This document shows, in pieces, positions 9,182-17,473 of a DNA stretch of 64,000 nt. The position numbers were made by a program, and so were the translations under genes. Source of the stretch: WRDF01 sp031552235. GTDB taxonomy: Bacteria > Bacteroidota > Bacteroidia > Bacteroidales > Rikenellaceae. The notes below the pieces were generated by a model. That model worked only from the letters and a program-made list of their open reading frames with translations, was not told the origin of the DNA and searched no databases. The stretch is from positions 28,222 to 92,221 of the forward strand of contig JAVBMR010000007.1 in NCBI GenBank assembly GCA_031552235.1. Reading direction: 5' to 3'. The first letter of the stretch is position 1. Each line of letters begins with the position of its first letter.

Positions 9182-9189
9182 CAAAGGTA
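9182..9189 (-). promoter_or_regulatory. Candidate -7 element for the DUF5686 gene
   Basis: On the minus strand this reads TACCTTTG, matching TAnnTTTG. It leaves a leader of roughly 40 bases. No clear -33 element is visible at 18-20 bp. Confidence 0.4.
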
Positions 9190-9351
9190 TGCAATTTTCC
9201 CGAGGCGCCGGCACTTTTGGAAAAAAACCGGCCATATAGTCAATTTTGTCGGGAGTATGTGGTCAAAAACAATGCGGCTGCCGACTGCCGGTTCCGTTTT
9301 GCGGAACCTATGTGGGATTATTGTCGCGATGCAAGTGGCGGTGTGGAAATA

Positions 9352-9380
9352 AAGCCGCCGCCCTGACGGGGCGGCGGCTT
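9352..9380 (-). terminator. Terminator of the aminotransferase gene
   Basis: A 12-bp G+C-rich stem (AAGCCGCCGCCC with its complement) is followed on the minus strand by TTTATTTCC. It lies just past the aminotransferase stop codon. Confidence 0.85.
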
Positions 9381-9409
9381 CTATCGGACTGGGTGGTGCG
9401 CGCCCGTAT

Positions 9410-10612
9410 TTACTTTTTTGTCCGGCCCGGATATACCTTGAGGGCTTCCTCGATACATTCGGCGGCGGCCAGCAGGTTTTCCTTGTTTATCACGTATGCC
9501 ACGCGCACTTCGTCGAGCCCGGCATGGGGAGTGACGTAAAAGCCGGTCGCGGGTGCTACCATAACAGTCTGCCCTTTGTACGAAAACTCTTCGAGCAGCC
9601 ACTGGGCGAACCTGTCGCAGTCGTCGATGGGCAGTTTCACGATGGTGTAGAATGCGCCTTTCGGAGTGGGGCAGTAAACGCCGTCGATCTTGTTGAGCGC
9701 TTCGACTATGCAGTCGCGGCGCGAAATGTACTCGGCAATAACGTTGTCGAAGTATTCCTGGGGGGTGTCTACGGCGGCCTCTGCGGCGATCTGCGCCAGA
9801 AGAGGCGGCGACAGGCGTGCCTGTGCCATGTTCATGCAGGCCTTGTAGACCTCCTTGTTGCGTGTCACGAGGGCCCCTAACCTCACGCCGCACATGCTGT
9901 AACGTTTCGATACGGAGTCGGCCACGATGACATTTTGCTCGATGCCTTTCAGGTTGAGCGTCGAATAGTGCTGCTGTCCGTCGTAGCAGAATTCACGGTA
10001 CACCTCGTCGCAGATGAGGAAAAGGTCGTGTTTCCTGACTATCTCCGCCAGGGTTTCGAGTTCCTTTTTGCTATAAAGATAGCCGGTGGGGTTGTTGGGG
10101 TTGCACAGCAGTATCGCACGCGTCCATGGCGTGATGTGCTTCTCGAAATCGGCGATGGGCGGCAGCGCGAAGTCGTTTTCTATGGTGGACTGGATCGGCT
10201 TTATGGTCACTCCGGCCTCCATCGCGAAACCGTTGTAGTTGGCGTAGTAGGGTTCCGGCACGAGTACCTCCTCGCCGGGGTTCATGCACACGGTCATGGC
10301 CATGAAAAGCGCCTCCGAGCCGCCGTCGGTCACGAGGAGTTCGTCGATCGAAACGTCGATGTGGTTGCGCTGGTAATACTCCACGAGCTTGCGGCGGTAG
10401 CTTTCGACGCCTGCCGAGTGGGTGTATTCGAAAATCGTTTCCTCGTTGTTCTTCACCGCCGCTCGCGCAACCGCAGGGGTCTCTATATCGGGCTGGCCGA
10501 TATTGAGGTGGAGGACCTTGATGCCGCGGCGCTTGGCGCTCTCGGCATAGGGAACCAGCTTGCGGATCGGGGAGGGTGGCATCTGCTGCCCTTTGCGTGA
10601 TAAAGTAGGCAT
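9410..10612 (-). CDS. Class I/II pyridoxal phosphate aminotransferase
   Basis: A 400-aa fold-type I aminotransferase of the aspartate aminotransferase superfamily. Visible features are LNIGQPDIETP near the N terminus, NPNNPTGYLYS, the CDEVYREFCYDG segment with the cofactor-stacking Asp and Tyr, and the Schiff-base lysine in SVSKRYSMCG. The C-terminal arginine that binds the substrate carboxylate is in DEVRVAYV. The substrate cannot be told from sequence; aspartate or a broad amino acid range is most likely. I chose the ATG at 10612 over the TTG three codons upstream. It stands alone, divergent from the ABC transporter operon. Confidence 0.9.
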   Translation of the reverse strand: MPTLSRKGQQMPPSPIRKLVPYAESAKRRGIKVLHLNIGQPDIETPAVARAAVKNNEETIFEYTHSAGVESYRRKLVEYYQRNHIDVSIDELLVTDGGSEALFMAMTVCMNPGEEVLVPEPYYANYNGFAMEAGVTIKPIQSTIENDFALPPIADFEKHITPWTRAILLCNPNNPTGYLYSKKELETLAEIVRKHDLFLICDEVYREFCYDGQQHYSTLNLKGIEQNVIVADSVSKRYSMCGVRLGALVTRNKEVYKACMNMAQARLSPPLLAQIAAEAAVDTPQEYFDNVIAEYISRRDCIVEALNKIDGVYCPTPKGAFYTIVKLPIDDCDRFAQWLLEEFSYKGQTVMVAPATGFYVTPHAGLDEVRVAYVINKENLLAAAECIEEALKVYPGRTKK

Positions 10613-10716
10613 AAAAAACAATTTGGATTAAAGTGATTATTTCGCAAAAATAACAAAAGATTCGCAGTTTGATTTGCGGCAGTGTTAAAATAAGGCTAAA
10701 TGTGGATGTTTTGGGC

Positions 10717-10747
10717 TTTGGCTTCCCGCACACTTTTCTTACCTTTG
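10717..10747 (+). promoter_or_regulatory. Promoter of the iron/cobalamin ABC transporter operon
   Basis: TTTG at 10717-10720 is separated by exactly 19 bp from TACCTTTG at 10740-10747, a full match to the Bacteroidota -33/-7 pattern. The first gene begins 29 bp downstream. Confidence 0.75.
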
Positions 10748-10775
10748 TGCGTTCCGGTAAAGGTGTTTTAAATAT

Positions 10776-11117
10776 ATGGTAAAAATCACAAGGCGGGGGT
10801 TGCTCATGACCGTGATCATAATACTGATCGCGGGTAAGCTGTTGGAAACGGTTTCGCATCTGGCAGGGGCCATTGTCGAGATGATGGCCCTGGCCGTATA
10901 CCTCGTGTTCTGTGCCAGGCGGACTTTCCGCACAATAGGCAGGTTCAAAGAGGCCGAGACCAGCGAAAAAGTGAGGGTGGGAATATGGTTCGCCCTGCTG
11001 ATCATAGCCGTTAACATGCTGGTACAGGCCTGTATAGGCGGCGATACGGGGTTCTTCCTCGTGCTTGTGCTGCTGATGGTGGACGAATTGTCGTACCCTA
11101 AACCGGTCAGGCGATGA
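10776..11117 (+). CDS. Small integral membrane protein, first gene of ABC importer operon
   Basis: I do not recognise this 113-aa protein. It has three or four hydrophobic segments, at about residues 9-22, 29-47, 68-85 and 90-105. A basic, Arg-rich cytoplasmic loop (FCARRTFRTIGRF) lies between the second and third. Its stop overlaps the start of the substrate-binding protein gene (ATGA), so the two are translationally coupled. A role as an accessory to the transporter is an inference from position only. Confidence 0.65.
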   Translation: MVKITRRGLLMTVIIILIAGKLLETVSHLAGAIVEMMALAVYLVFCARRTFRTIGRFKEAETSEKVRVGIWFALLIIAVNMLVQACIGGDTGFFLVLVLLMVDELSYPKPVRR

Positions 11118-12274
11118 AGCGCTTATTGGCTGTCGTCTTCGCTTGTTCCCTCCTGCCGATGTTCGGCTGCGGGGGCGGGCGTGCCGCCGCCATTCTGGAT
11201 GTCGATACGCTGTATATGCCGAAGTTCGCGCATGGGTTCGCCGTTTTCGGCAGCGGCCAAAGTTCCATAGTATCTGTGCGCGACCCGTGGCAGGGGGCTG
11301 AAGGCGTGGAGGCCAATCTGTTCCTCAGAAGGGGAGGGGAAGAACCGCCCGCCGGTTTCGAAGGGGTCGTCGTGGACGCTCCGTTGAAGAGGGTGGTGTG
11401 CATGTCGTCGTCATACGTGGCTTTTATCGACGCACTGGGGGAGATCGATGCCGTGAAAGGGGTGTCGGGGGTGTCGTACATAACCAACGATTCGATCCGG
11501 GCGAGGTACGAGCGCGGGCTTGTGCGCGATGTCGGATATGACAACAGCGTGAATTATGAAGTGATCGCCGAGATGCGTCCCGACCTTGTGATGCTCTACG
11601 GTGTCTACGGCGACAACTCGGCCATGACCCGCAAGCTCGCCGAACTCGGCATAAAGTATATATATATAGGTGACTATGTCGAGCAGTCGCCGCTTGGCAA
11701 GGCCGAGTGGATCGTGGCGCTGGGCGAGATGTTCGACAAGCGCGGCCAGGCCGAAGAGGGTTTCAGGCAGGTATGCCAAAGCTACGAACAGACTTGCGAA
11801 GCGGTGGAAATGCACTTCATGATTATGTCGTCGATCCCGCGCAGGCCGAAAGTCATGCTCAATGCCCCATACCGCGACACGTGGTTCGTGCCTGGTGACC
11901 GCAGCTATATGGTGCAGCTGATAAATGATGCCCGGGGTGAATACGCCTGCGCCGGGGTCGATTCGGAGCAGAGCCGTCCCATAAGCGGAGAGTCGGCGTA
12001 CATATTCGCAAACGGCGCGGATGTCTGGCTCAACCCGGGACAGGTGTCGACAAAGGCCGAATTGCTGGCCGAAAACCCCAAGTTCGGGGAGATACGCCCC
12101 GTGACCGGCGGCCGGGTGTTCAACTGCAATAAGCGCAGTACTCCGGGCGGCGGCAGCGATTTCTGGGAATCGGGCGCCGTGAGGCCCGATATCGTGCTGA
12201 AAGATATGGTCAAGATGCTCTACCCGAGGATCTTGCCCGAACATGAGTTGTATTACTTTAAGAAGGTCGAATAG
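11114..12274 (+). CDS. Iron-complex/cobalamin ABC transporter substrate-binding lipoprotein
   Basis: A 386-aa periplasmic-binding protein of the FepB/BtuF type. A lipoprotein signal ends in MFGCGGG (Cys at residue 19). The two-lobed fold begins near VVDAPLKRVVCMSSSY. Typical motifs follow: GYDNSVNYEVIAEMRPDLVM, LGIKYIYIGDYVEQSPLGKAEW (which contains the Glu usually used for docking to the permease), and the C-terminal NPGQVSTKAELLAENPKF. The ligand could be a siderophore, haem or a corrinoid. No TonB-dependent receptor is adjacent and I see no cobalamin riboswitch upstream, so I leave the substrate open. Confidence 0.88.
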   Translation: MKRLLAVVFACSLLPMFGCGGGRAAAILDVDTLYMPKFAHGFAVFGSGQSSIVSVRDPWQGAEGVEANLFLRRGGEEPPAGFEGVVVDAPLKRVVCMSSSYVAFIDALGEIDAVKGVSGVSYITNDSIRARYERGLVRDVGYDNSVNYEVIAEMRPDLVMLYGVYGDNSAMTRKLAELGIKYIYIGDYVEQSPLGKAEWIVALGEMFDKRGQAEEGFRQVCQSYEQTCEAVEMHFMIMSSIPRRPKVMLNAPYRDTWFVPGDRSYMVQLINDARGEYACAGVDSEQSRPISGESAYIFANGADVWLNPGQVSTKAELLAENPKFGEIRPVTGGRVFNCNKRSTPGGGSDFWESGAVRPDIVLKDMVKMLYPRILPEHELYYFKKVE

Positions 12275-13321
12275 TTGACAGTAGGTAAGCGAAATATGAT
12301 CGCGTTCGCGGTTGTCGGGGTGCTTATAGTCCTGCTGTTCGCCGCCGATATACTGCTCGGTTCGGCGCAGCTCTCCTCGGCCGATATATGGGCGGCGATT
12401 ATGGGCAGGAAAGACGCCGCTGCCGACCCGGCGGCCTATGATACGGCGCGCTCGATAGTTATGAAGTTCCGACTGCCAAAAGCGGTCGTCGCCCTCATGG
12501 CCGGTGCCGCACTCTCGGCCAGCGGCCTCCAGATGCAGACGCTTTTCCGAAATCCCCTCGCAGGGCCTTTCGTGCTGGGCATAAGTTCCGGGGCGAGCCT
12601 CGGCGTGGCGATGTTCCTGCTGGGCCTGCCGATGCTGGGCGCAGGGGTCGTCGGCGAGATGGTGCGCAACTTCGGAATGGCTGGTTCGGCGTGGATAGGG
12701 TCGGCGCTGATATTCCTTGTAATAATGGCCGTCTCGGTCAGGATAAAGGATATAATGGTCATACTCATCCTCGGTATGATGATAGGCAGCGCGGCGGCGG
12801 CGTTCATCGAAATATTGCAGTATTTCAGCCCCGAGGGTGCTCTGAAGTCATTCGTCGTGTGGTCGATGGCCTCGGTTGGCGGCGTCACGACAGGCCAGCT
12901 TGGAATCCTGCTGCCTGTGTGTACCGTGGGTTTGCTGCTTTCCGTTTTGCTCATCAAACCGCTCAACATGCTCCTGCTGGGTGAAAATTACGCCCGGACG
13001 ATGGGGCTTAACATAGGGCTGACGCGCGGGATTATTTTCCTCAGCACGACTCTGTTGGCAGGGACAGTAACGGCTTTTTGCGGCCCCATAGGGTTTATCG
13101 GCATCGCCGTGCCGCATGTGGCGAGGATAATGTTCTCCGAGGCCGACCACAGGGTACTGATGCCGGCTTCGATCATGCTGGGTGCCGCGGTGATGCTCTT
13201 CTGCGATATGATCTCCCAGATGCCGGCGCACGACATTGTGCTGCCAGTCAATACCATAACCGCGCTCCTTGGCATTCCGATAGTGATACTCGTGATAACC
13301 CGCAACCGCAAGATATTTTAA
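12275..13321 (+). CDS. FecCD-family ABC transporter permease
   Basis: A 348-aa inner-membrane permease of the FecCD/BtuC family with about ten hydrophobic helices. Family motifs are LGSAQLSSADIWAA near the N terminus, the cytoplasmic RLPKAVVALMAGAALSASGLQMQ, NPLAGPFVLGISSGA and GPIGFIGIAVPHVAR. The annotated TTG start directly abuts the stop of the preceding gene. An in-frame ATG seven codons later (12296) is an equally good start. It works with the flanking binding protein and ATPase. Confidence 0.92.
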   Translation: MTVGKRNMIAFAVVGVLIVLLFAADILLGSAQLSSADIWAAIMGRKDAAADPAAYDTARSIVMKFRLPKAVVALMAGAALSASGLQMQTLFRNPLAGPFVLGISSGASLGVAMFLLGLPMLGAGVVGEMVRNFGMAGSAWIGSALIFLVIMAVSVRIKDIMVILILGMMIGSAAAAFIEILQYFSPEGALKSFVVWSMASVGGVTTGQLGILLPVCTVGLLLSVLLIKPLNMLLLGENYARTMGLNIGLTRGIIFLSTTLLAGTVTAFCGPIGFIGIAVPHVARIMFSEADHRVLMPASIMLGAAVMLFCDMISQMPAHDIVLPVNTITALLGIPIVILVITRNRKIF

Positions 13322-13323
13322 CG

Positions 13324-14100
13324 ATGGACACAGAGAGGATATATACCGTTGAGTTGAGGGGACTGACTCTGGGTTACGGCGACCGGACGCTGTTCGCGGA
13401 CGCGCAACTCGGCTTCGGCTGGGGCGAGTTCACGGCGCTCATAGGCCGCAACGGCACGGGCAAGAGTACGCTGCTGCGCACGATAGCCGCCCTCGCCAAG
13501 CCGCTGAAAGGCGAGATAGTGGTGGACGGCCGGCCGCTGGCAGGCATGTCGCCCCGGGAGATAGCCTCGCGCATAAGTTTCGTTTCGACAGACGAGGTGC
13601 GTATCACCAACCTCAAGGTCGCCGACGTCGTGGCGCTGGGACGCGCGCCCTACACCAACTGGATAGGCTCGCTCACGGCTGAAGACCGGGAAAAAGTCGC
13701 CGGGGCGCTTGCCCTTGTCGGGATGTCGGCCTTCGCCCGAAAGGCGATGGACACGCTTAGCGACGGCGAACGCCAAAGGGTTATGATCGCGCGAGCGCTG
13801 GCGCAGGACACGCCAATCATCCTGCTCGACGAACCGACCGCTTTCCTCGACCTGCCCAACCGCTACGAGATATGCCTGCTGCTGCGCGAGTTGGCGCACA
13901 AGCAGAAGAAGACCATCATCTTTTCGACCCACGACATGAGCATCGCCCTCGAATTATGCGACACGATGGCGGTCATCGAAAACGGCAGCTTCCATTACGG
14001 AACGGCCGAGCAGTTGATGAATGACGGTAATATCCAGAGGCTTTTCGCCGGCACATCGGTGCGCTTCGACACCGAAACCATGACGGTCAGGATGAAATGA
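13324..14100 (+). CDS. Iron-complex/cobalamin ABC transporter ATP-binding protein
   Basis: A 258-aa ATPase subunit. Walker A is GRNGTGKST, the signature is LSDGERQR, Walker B is IILLDEPTAFLD, and the H-loop is in FSTHDMS. I start it at the ATG at 13324, two bases after the permease stop. The open frame extends further upstream, but only through the permease gene in another frame. It is the last gene of the four-gene operon. Confidence 0.93.
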   Translation: MDTERIYTVELRGLTLGYGDRTLFADAQLGFGWGEFTALIGRNGTGKSTLLRTIAALAKPLKGEIVVDGRPLAGMSPREIASRISFVSTDEVRITNLKVADVVALGRAPYTNWIGSLTAEDREKVAGALALVGMSAFARKAMDTLSDGERQRVMIARALAQDTPIILLDEPTAFLDLPNRYEICLLLRELAHKQKKTIIFSTHDMSIALELCDTMAVIENGSFHYGTAEQLMNDGNIQRLFAGTSVRFDTETMTVRMK

Positions 14101-14128
14101 TTTTTTTAGAGAATTTTTATTGAAAATA

Positions 14129-14159
14129 TTTGCAACTAATATCTTTTTACCTATCTTTG
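14129..14159 (+). promoter_or_regulatory. Promoter of tRNA-Glu (and probably rpsT-rpmH)
   Basis: TTTG at 14129-14132, 19 bp, then TATCTTTG at 14152-14159: a perfect match to the phylum's promoter pattern. The tRNA begins 35 bp later. Confidence 0.85.
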
Positions 14160-14193
14160 CACCGCTGAAACACCAAAAAGGCACAGCAAATCT

Positions 14194-14265
14194 GGCCCAT
14201 TCGTCTATCGGTTAGGACGCAAGATTTTCATTCTTGAAAGAGGAGTTCGATTCTCCTATGGGCTA
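14194..14265 (+). tRNA. tRNA-Glu (anticodon TTC)
   Basis: The acceptor arms GGCCCAT and ATGGGCT pair with a G-U at the end. The D arm reads TCGTCTATCGGTTAGGACG. The anticodon stem CAAGA/TCTTG encloses TTTTCAT with anticodon TTC, and the T arm is AGGAG TTCGATT CTCCT. The 3' CCA is not encoded. Confidence 0.97.
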
Positions 14266-14330
14266 CGAAAGAGCGGCACGCCGCATAAGGCGCGCTTTTT
14301 TATTTAAAAGACAATTTACGGAACAAAGAT

Positions 14331-14582
14331 ATGGCAAACCACAATTCGGCTAAAAAGAGAATTCGCCAGACCGAGGTTAAAAGGATTCAGAACCGTTACT
14401 ATCACAAAACGACACGTAACGCAGTGAAGGCTCTCCGCAACACGTCGGACAAGAGCGCCGCTGAAGCACTCCTCCCTAAGGTAACGGCTATGCTCGACAA
14501 GTTGGCAAAGAAGAACATCATCCACGCCAACAAAGCAGGCAACCTCAAGAGCAGCCTCCAGAAACAGGTTAACACCCTGTAG
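14331..14582 (+). CDS. rpsT: 30S ribosomal protein S20
   Basis: An 83-aa basic helical protein that binds the 5' domain of 16S rRNA. MANHNSAKKRIRQ at the N terminus and KNIIHANKAGNLKSSL near the C terminus are diagnostic. It lies between tRNA-Glu and rpmH on the same strand, without any obvious terminator in between, and probably shares the tRNA promoter. Confidence 0.97.
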   Translation: MANHNSAKKRIRQTEVKRIQNRYYHKTTRNAVKALRNTSDKSAAEALLPKVTAMLDKLAKKNIIHANKAGNLKSSLQKQVNTL

Positions 14583-14659
14583 TTCCGGGCCGGATTCATA
14601 GTGTCCGGCGTGCCGGGCGCACCAACAACAACGAACAAATAAAAAAGAAATAAACGACC

Positions 14660-14815
14660 ATGAAAAGGACTTATCAGCCATCGCGCAGGAAAAGGATCAA
14701 CAAGCACGGATTCCGCGCAAGGATGTCAACCCCGAACGGCCGCAAGGTACTTGCCGCTCGCCGTGCAAAGGGACGCAAAAAACTTACTGTTTCATGCGAA
14801 ACCCTCGCTAAGTAA
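14660..14815 (+). CDS. rpmH: 50S ribosomal protein L34
   Basis: A 51-aa, very basic protein that begins MKRTYQPSRRKRINKHGF and contains RMSTPNGRKVLAARRAKGRK, the standard L34 sequence. It is longer than the usual ~46 residues because of a short tail ending CETLAK, which is normal in Bacteroidota. Elsewhere rpmH often sits next to rnpA or dnaA; here it follows rpsT. A terminator lies 30 bp downstream. Confidence 0.97.
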   Translation: MKRTYQPSRRKRINKHGFRARMSTPNGRKVLAARRAKGRKKLTVSCETLAK

Positions 14816-14844
14816 GCCTGATTTAAGGTTGTACGATAAAAAAA

Positions 14845-14873
14845 ATGCCCCGATTTTCGGGGCATCTTTTTTT
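14845..14873 (+). terminator. Terminator after rpmH
   Basis: ATGCCCC and GGGGCAT form a stem (extended by GA/TC) that is followed by a run of seven T. It is preceded by an A tract. Confidence 0.92.
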
Positions 14874-15348
14874 AATCTCTGCGGTTTAATTCCTCGCTGC
14901 TTGCTTCGCCTGATAAATTCGGATCAGTCCGAAAATTAGATTGGCAAATTTGTTTTAAGGATACATGGTTGTTATGCCTGTTTCCTCGTCAGGCCGAAGC
15001 TCGCGGCGGGATGATAGCAACGAAGTGAATAGCAGCCCTCCGCATGGCGGAGCTTCGGGCTGACGACCTTCTGCGAAGGCCGGAAAACAAGCCGCTTAAA
15101 ATACCACCGGCTAAAATCCAGATTGATCCATAAATTCACATTCCGTGGCTGCGGGGGTCGGCACAAAATGCCGGGCCGCCGGACTGCCTTGTGATCCGGA
15201 AAAATACCTCTCCGGCAAAAGGAATAATTCCGTTCTTTTTTGTGTCCGTTTTGTTGTGCCGGTGCCTCCCGGTACACGGAGTGCTTTGTTGTGAATAAGC
15301 ATTTTATATCTTTACGTATAAGCCCGCACGATTGAGCCTGACTTTTCC
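14874..15348. repeat. Gene-free region with intergenic repeat R1c
   Basis: No gene is seen in these 475 bp. A 16-bp inverted repeat with one mismatch (14987-15002 with 15050-15065) encloses a smaller hairpin, TCCGC-ATG-GCGGA. Immediately after it, the reverse complement of 15062-15083 reads CGGCCTTCGCAGAAGGTCGT, closely matching ACGGCCTTCAGAAGGTCGT near 54572-54590. The region ends with TTGTGAATAAGCAT at 15287-15300, a variant of the repeat end seen at four other places. I read it as another, inverted or rearranged, member of the R1 family. Confidence 0.45.
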
Positions 15349-15356
15349 TATCTTTG
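15349..15356 (+). promoter_or_regulatory. Candidate -7 element of the mqnE promoter
   Basis: TATCTTTG is an exact consensus -7 element only 4 bp before the mqnE ATG. That would make the transcript leaderless. No -33 element at 19 bp is evident. Confidence 0.45.
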
Positions 15357-15360
15357 CCGC

Positions 15361-16485
15361 ATGGTTGGATTGGATCTTACATCCGAGGTGGAACGCATAG
15401 TCGGCAAGGTATCCGGCGGGGAGCGTATTTCTATGGCCGAGGCCGAAACACTCTGGGCCGATGCGCCGCTGGCGTTGCTCGGCATGCTCGCCGTTGGACG
15501 GAAGAGGCAAAAAAGCGGCGATGCGGTTTTCTATAACCGCAACGTGCATATCGAACCGACCAACGTTTGCGTTTTTAATTGCCGTTTCTGCTCATACCAC
15601 AAGGCTGCCGATTCGCCCGAGGCCTGGGATTATTCACTCGAAAAGATACGCCAAATCGCTGAGGGCTATCGGGACAAGGAGATAACCGAAGTCCATATCG
15701 TCGGGGGGGTGCATCCGCGCCATAGCCTTGACCACTACATAGATATGATACGTATGGTCAAAAATGTGCTGCCGCATGTGACCGTGAAGGCGTTTACCGC
15801 TATTGAACTTGGGCATATGATCCGCAAGGCCGGACTGACGCTCGAAGAAGGGCTTTCGCGGCTGAAGGCCGCCGGGATGGAGGCGATACCGGGCGGCGGC
15901 GCCGAGATATTTGCCGAAGAGGTGCGCTCGCAGATCTGTCCCGACAAAGGCACGGCGGACGAGTGGCTCGCTGTACACGGGGCGGCCCACAGGCTCGGCA
16001 TCCCGACCAACGCGACCATACTCTATGGCCACATGGAAACGGTAGGCCACCGCATAGACCACCTCGACCGCCTGCGCCGCCTGCAGGACGAAACCGGAGG
16101 GTTCAGCGCTTTCATACCATTGAAGTACCGCAGCGCCGGGAATTCAATGTCCGGCCTCGGTGAGGTTGCCATCACGGAGGACTTGCGGATGCTGGCCATA
16201 TCGCGGATCTTCCTGGATAATTTCGCGCATATCAAGGCCTACTGGCCCATGTATGGTAAGACGGTCACGGAACTCGCGCTTTCTTTCGGGGCCGACGACA
16301 TCGACGGCACGATAGGCGACACCACCAGGATATATTCGATGGCCGGAGCCGAAGACCAAAAACCCTCCATGACCGTCGCCGACATAGAAAAGTTGGTGCG
16401 CACGGCCGGATTCGAACCCGTCGAGCGCGATACGTTTTATAATCCGGCGAAAAAGAGTAATTTTACGCACTACGAAACGAAATAA
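15361..16485 (+). CDS. mqnE: Aminofutalosine synthase MqnE
   Basis: A 374-aa radical SAM enzyme of the futalosine menaquinone pathway. It joins SAM-derived adenosine to the enolpyruvyl benzoate to give aminofutalosine. The cluster motif is CVFNCRFC at about residues 72-79. Other diagnostic stretches are HIEPTNVCVFNC, HIVGGVHPRHS, the glycine-rich IPGGGAEIF, and LSFGADDIDGTIGD, which points to MqnE rather than MqnC. It heads a cluster with a PASTA protein and rluD (gaps of 11 and 14 bp). mqnC lies on the other strand just past rluD. The other pathway genes (mqnA, mqnB, mqnD) are not in the window. Confidence 0.93.
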   Translation: MVGLDLTSEVERIVGKVSGGERISMAEAETLWADAPLALLGMLAVGRKRQKSGDAVFYNRNVHIEPTNVCVFNCRFCSYHKAADSPEAWDYSLEKIRQIAEGYRDKEITEVHIVGGVHPRHSLDHYIDMIRMVKNVLPHVTVKAFTAIELGHMIRKAGLTLEEGLSRLKAAGMEAIPGGGAEIFAEEVRSQICPDKGTADEWLAVHGAAHRLGIPTNATILYGHMETVGHRIDHLDRLRRLQDETGGFSAFIPLKYRSAGNSMSGLGEVAITEDLRMLAISRIFLDNFAHIKAYWPMYGKTVTELALSFGADDIDGTIGDTTRIYSMAGAEDQKPSMTVADIEKLVRTAGFEPVERDTFYNPAKKSNFTHYETK

Positions 16486-16496
16486 CAGACAACGAT

Positions 16497-17459
16497 ATGG
16501 GCCTGAAAAACAGCATCAACTCGAAAATGGACAGTAACGCACTGGTGCGTAACGTCAATTCCAAAATAGGCGGCAACCTGTTGGTACGCAATATTATCCT
16601 GGCCGTGTGCGCCATAATAGTGTTCGTGTTCATAGTGTCGATACTGCTCGGCCTGTTCACCCGCCACAACAGGTATCAGGATGTGCCCGATTTCACAGGG
16701 ATGAACATTGAGCAGGCCGGGAAAGCGGGCCGGAAGAGCGACCTCGTAGTGGAGTTGAACGACTCGCTTTATGTCCCTACGGCCCCCGGAGGCGCTATTC
16801 TCGACCAGTTCCCCAAGCCGGGGACGCAGGTCAAGGCCGGCCGCAGGATATTCGTCACCGTAAACGCCTCGGGCCGCAAGATGGTGAAGATACCGTATGT
16901 TACCGGGTTCTCGCTCAGGCAGGCGAAGAACAACCTCCAGCTTGCCGGGCTTGAGATAGATCACATTATATACCGGGACGACATAGCGACCAACTATGTG
17001 CTTGAACAGCAGTACGGAGGCGTCGTCATAACAGCGAACAGCAGCAAGATGGCAGAACAGGGTTCGGGCGTGACGCTGATAGTGGGGCTTAGTCCCGGAG
17101 AACCGCTGCCGGCGATGCCGAAGTTCATCGGGCAGACCCTCAGCGAGGCCAAAAACCGCATCTGGGAAGCCGGTATGAATGTCGGAAAGGTAAATTACGA
17201 CGACAACATAAACATCATGGAGCGCAGCGAAGCGCGTGTATACAGGCAGTCGCCGGGGCAGATGAGGCATGCCGATCCTGGTACGGCGGTGGACCTGTAC
17301 CTGACGTTGGACGATACCAAAGTAAGGGACGGCGCCGTGTCTGCCGACAGCGAGGCGAGAAAGCAGGCCAGTGCAGAGAATGCGCCTGCCGAACAGGCCG
17401 GCGACGGGACTGGCAGCGAGGCAGGTAGTGAAGCTGGCGGTCAGGCCGATGCACTTTAA
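16497..17459 (+). CDS. PASTA-domain membrane protein
   Basis: A 320-aa protein with a short cytoplasmic N terminus, one membrane helix at about residues 32-54, and three PASTA repeats outside the membrane (about 60-125, 127-200 and 204-272). The repeats begin DVPDFTGMNIEQA, IPYVTGFSLRQA and MPKFIGQTLSEA. The last ~45 residues are low-complexity Gly/Ala/Glu. PASTA domains bind muropeptides in other bacteria. No kinase or transpeptidase domain is fused, which is the usual Bacteroidota form. A PASTA gene just before rluD is a conserved pairing in the phylum. Its role in envelope synthesis is inferred. Confidence 0.85.
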   Translation: MGLKNSINSKMDSNALVRNVNSKIGGNLLVRNIILAVCAIIVFVFIVSILLGLFTRHNRYQDVPDFTGMNIEQAGKAGRKSDLVVELNDSLYVPTAPGGAILDQFPKPGTQVKAGRRIFVTVNASGRKMVKIPYVTGFSLRQAKNNLQLAGLEIDHIIYRDDIATNYVLEQQYGGVVITANSSKMAEQGSGVTLIVGLSPGEPLPAMPKFIGQTLSEAKNRIWEAGMNVGKVNYDDNINIMERSEARVYRQSPGQMRHADPGTAVDLYLTLDDTKVRDGAVSADSEARKQASAENAPAEQAGDGTGSEAGSEAGGQADAL

Positions 17460-17473
17460 CGGGAGGGAAGCAG

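Noticed and set aside
10613..10775. Cobalamin riboswitch before the ABC importer operon
   Set aside because: The leader after the promoter is only about 25 bases, too short for the aptamer, and no conserved box is seen.
13078..13323. Upstream extension of the ABC ATPase gene
   Set aside because: This part lies in another frame inside the permease gene; the ATG at 13324 gives the normal family start.
16497..17459. PASTA protein as a PknB-type serine/threonine kinase
   Set aside because: The N terminus before the membrane helix is only about 30 residues; no kinase domain is present.
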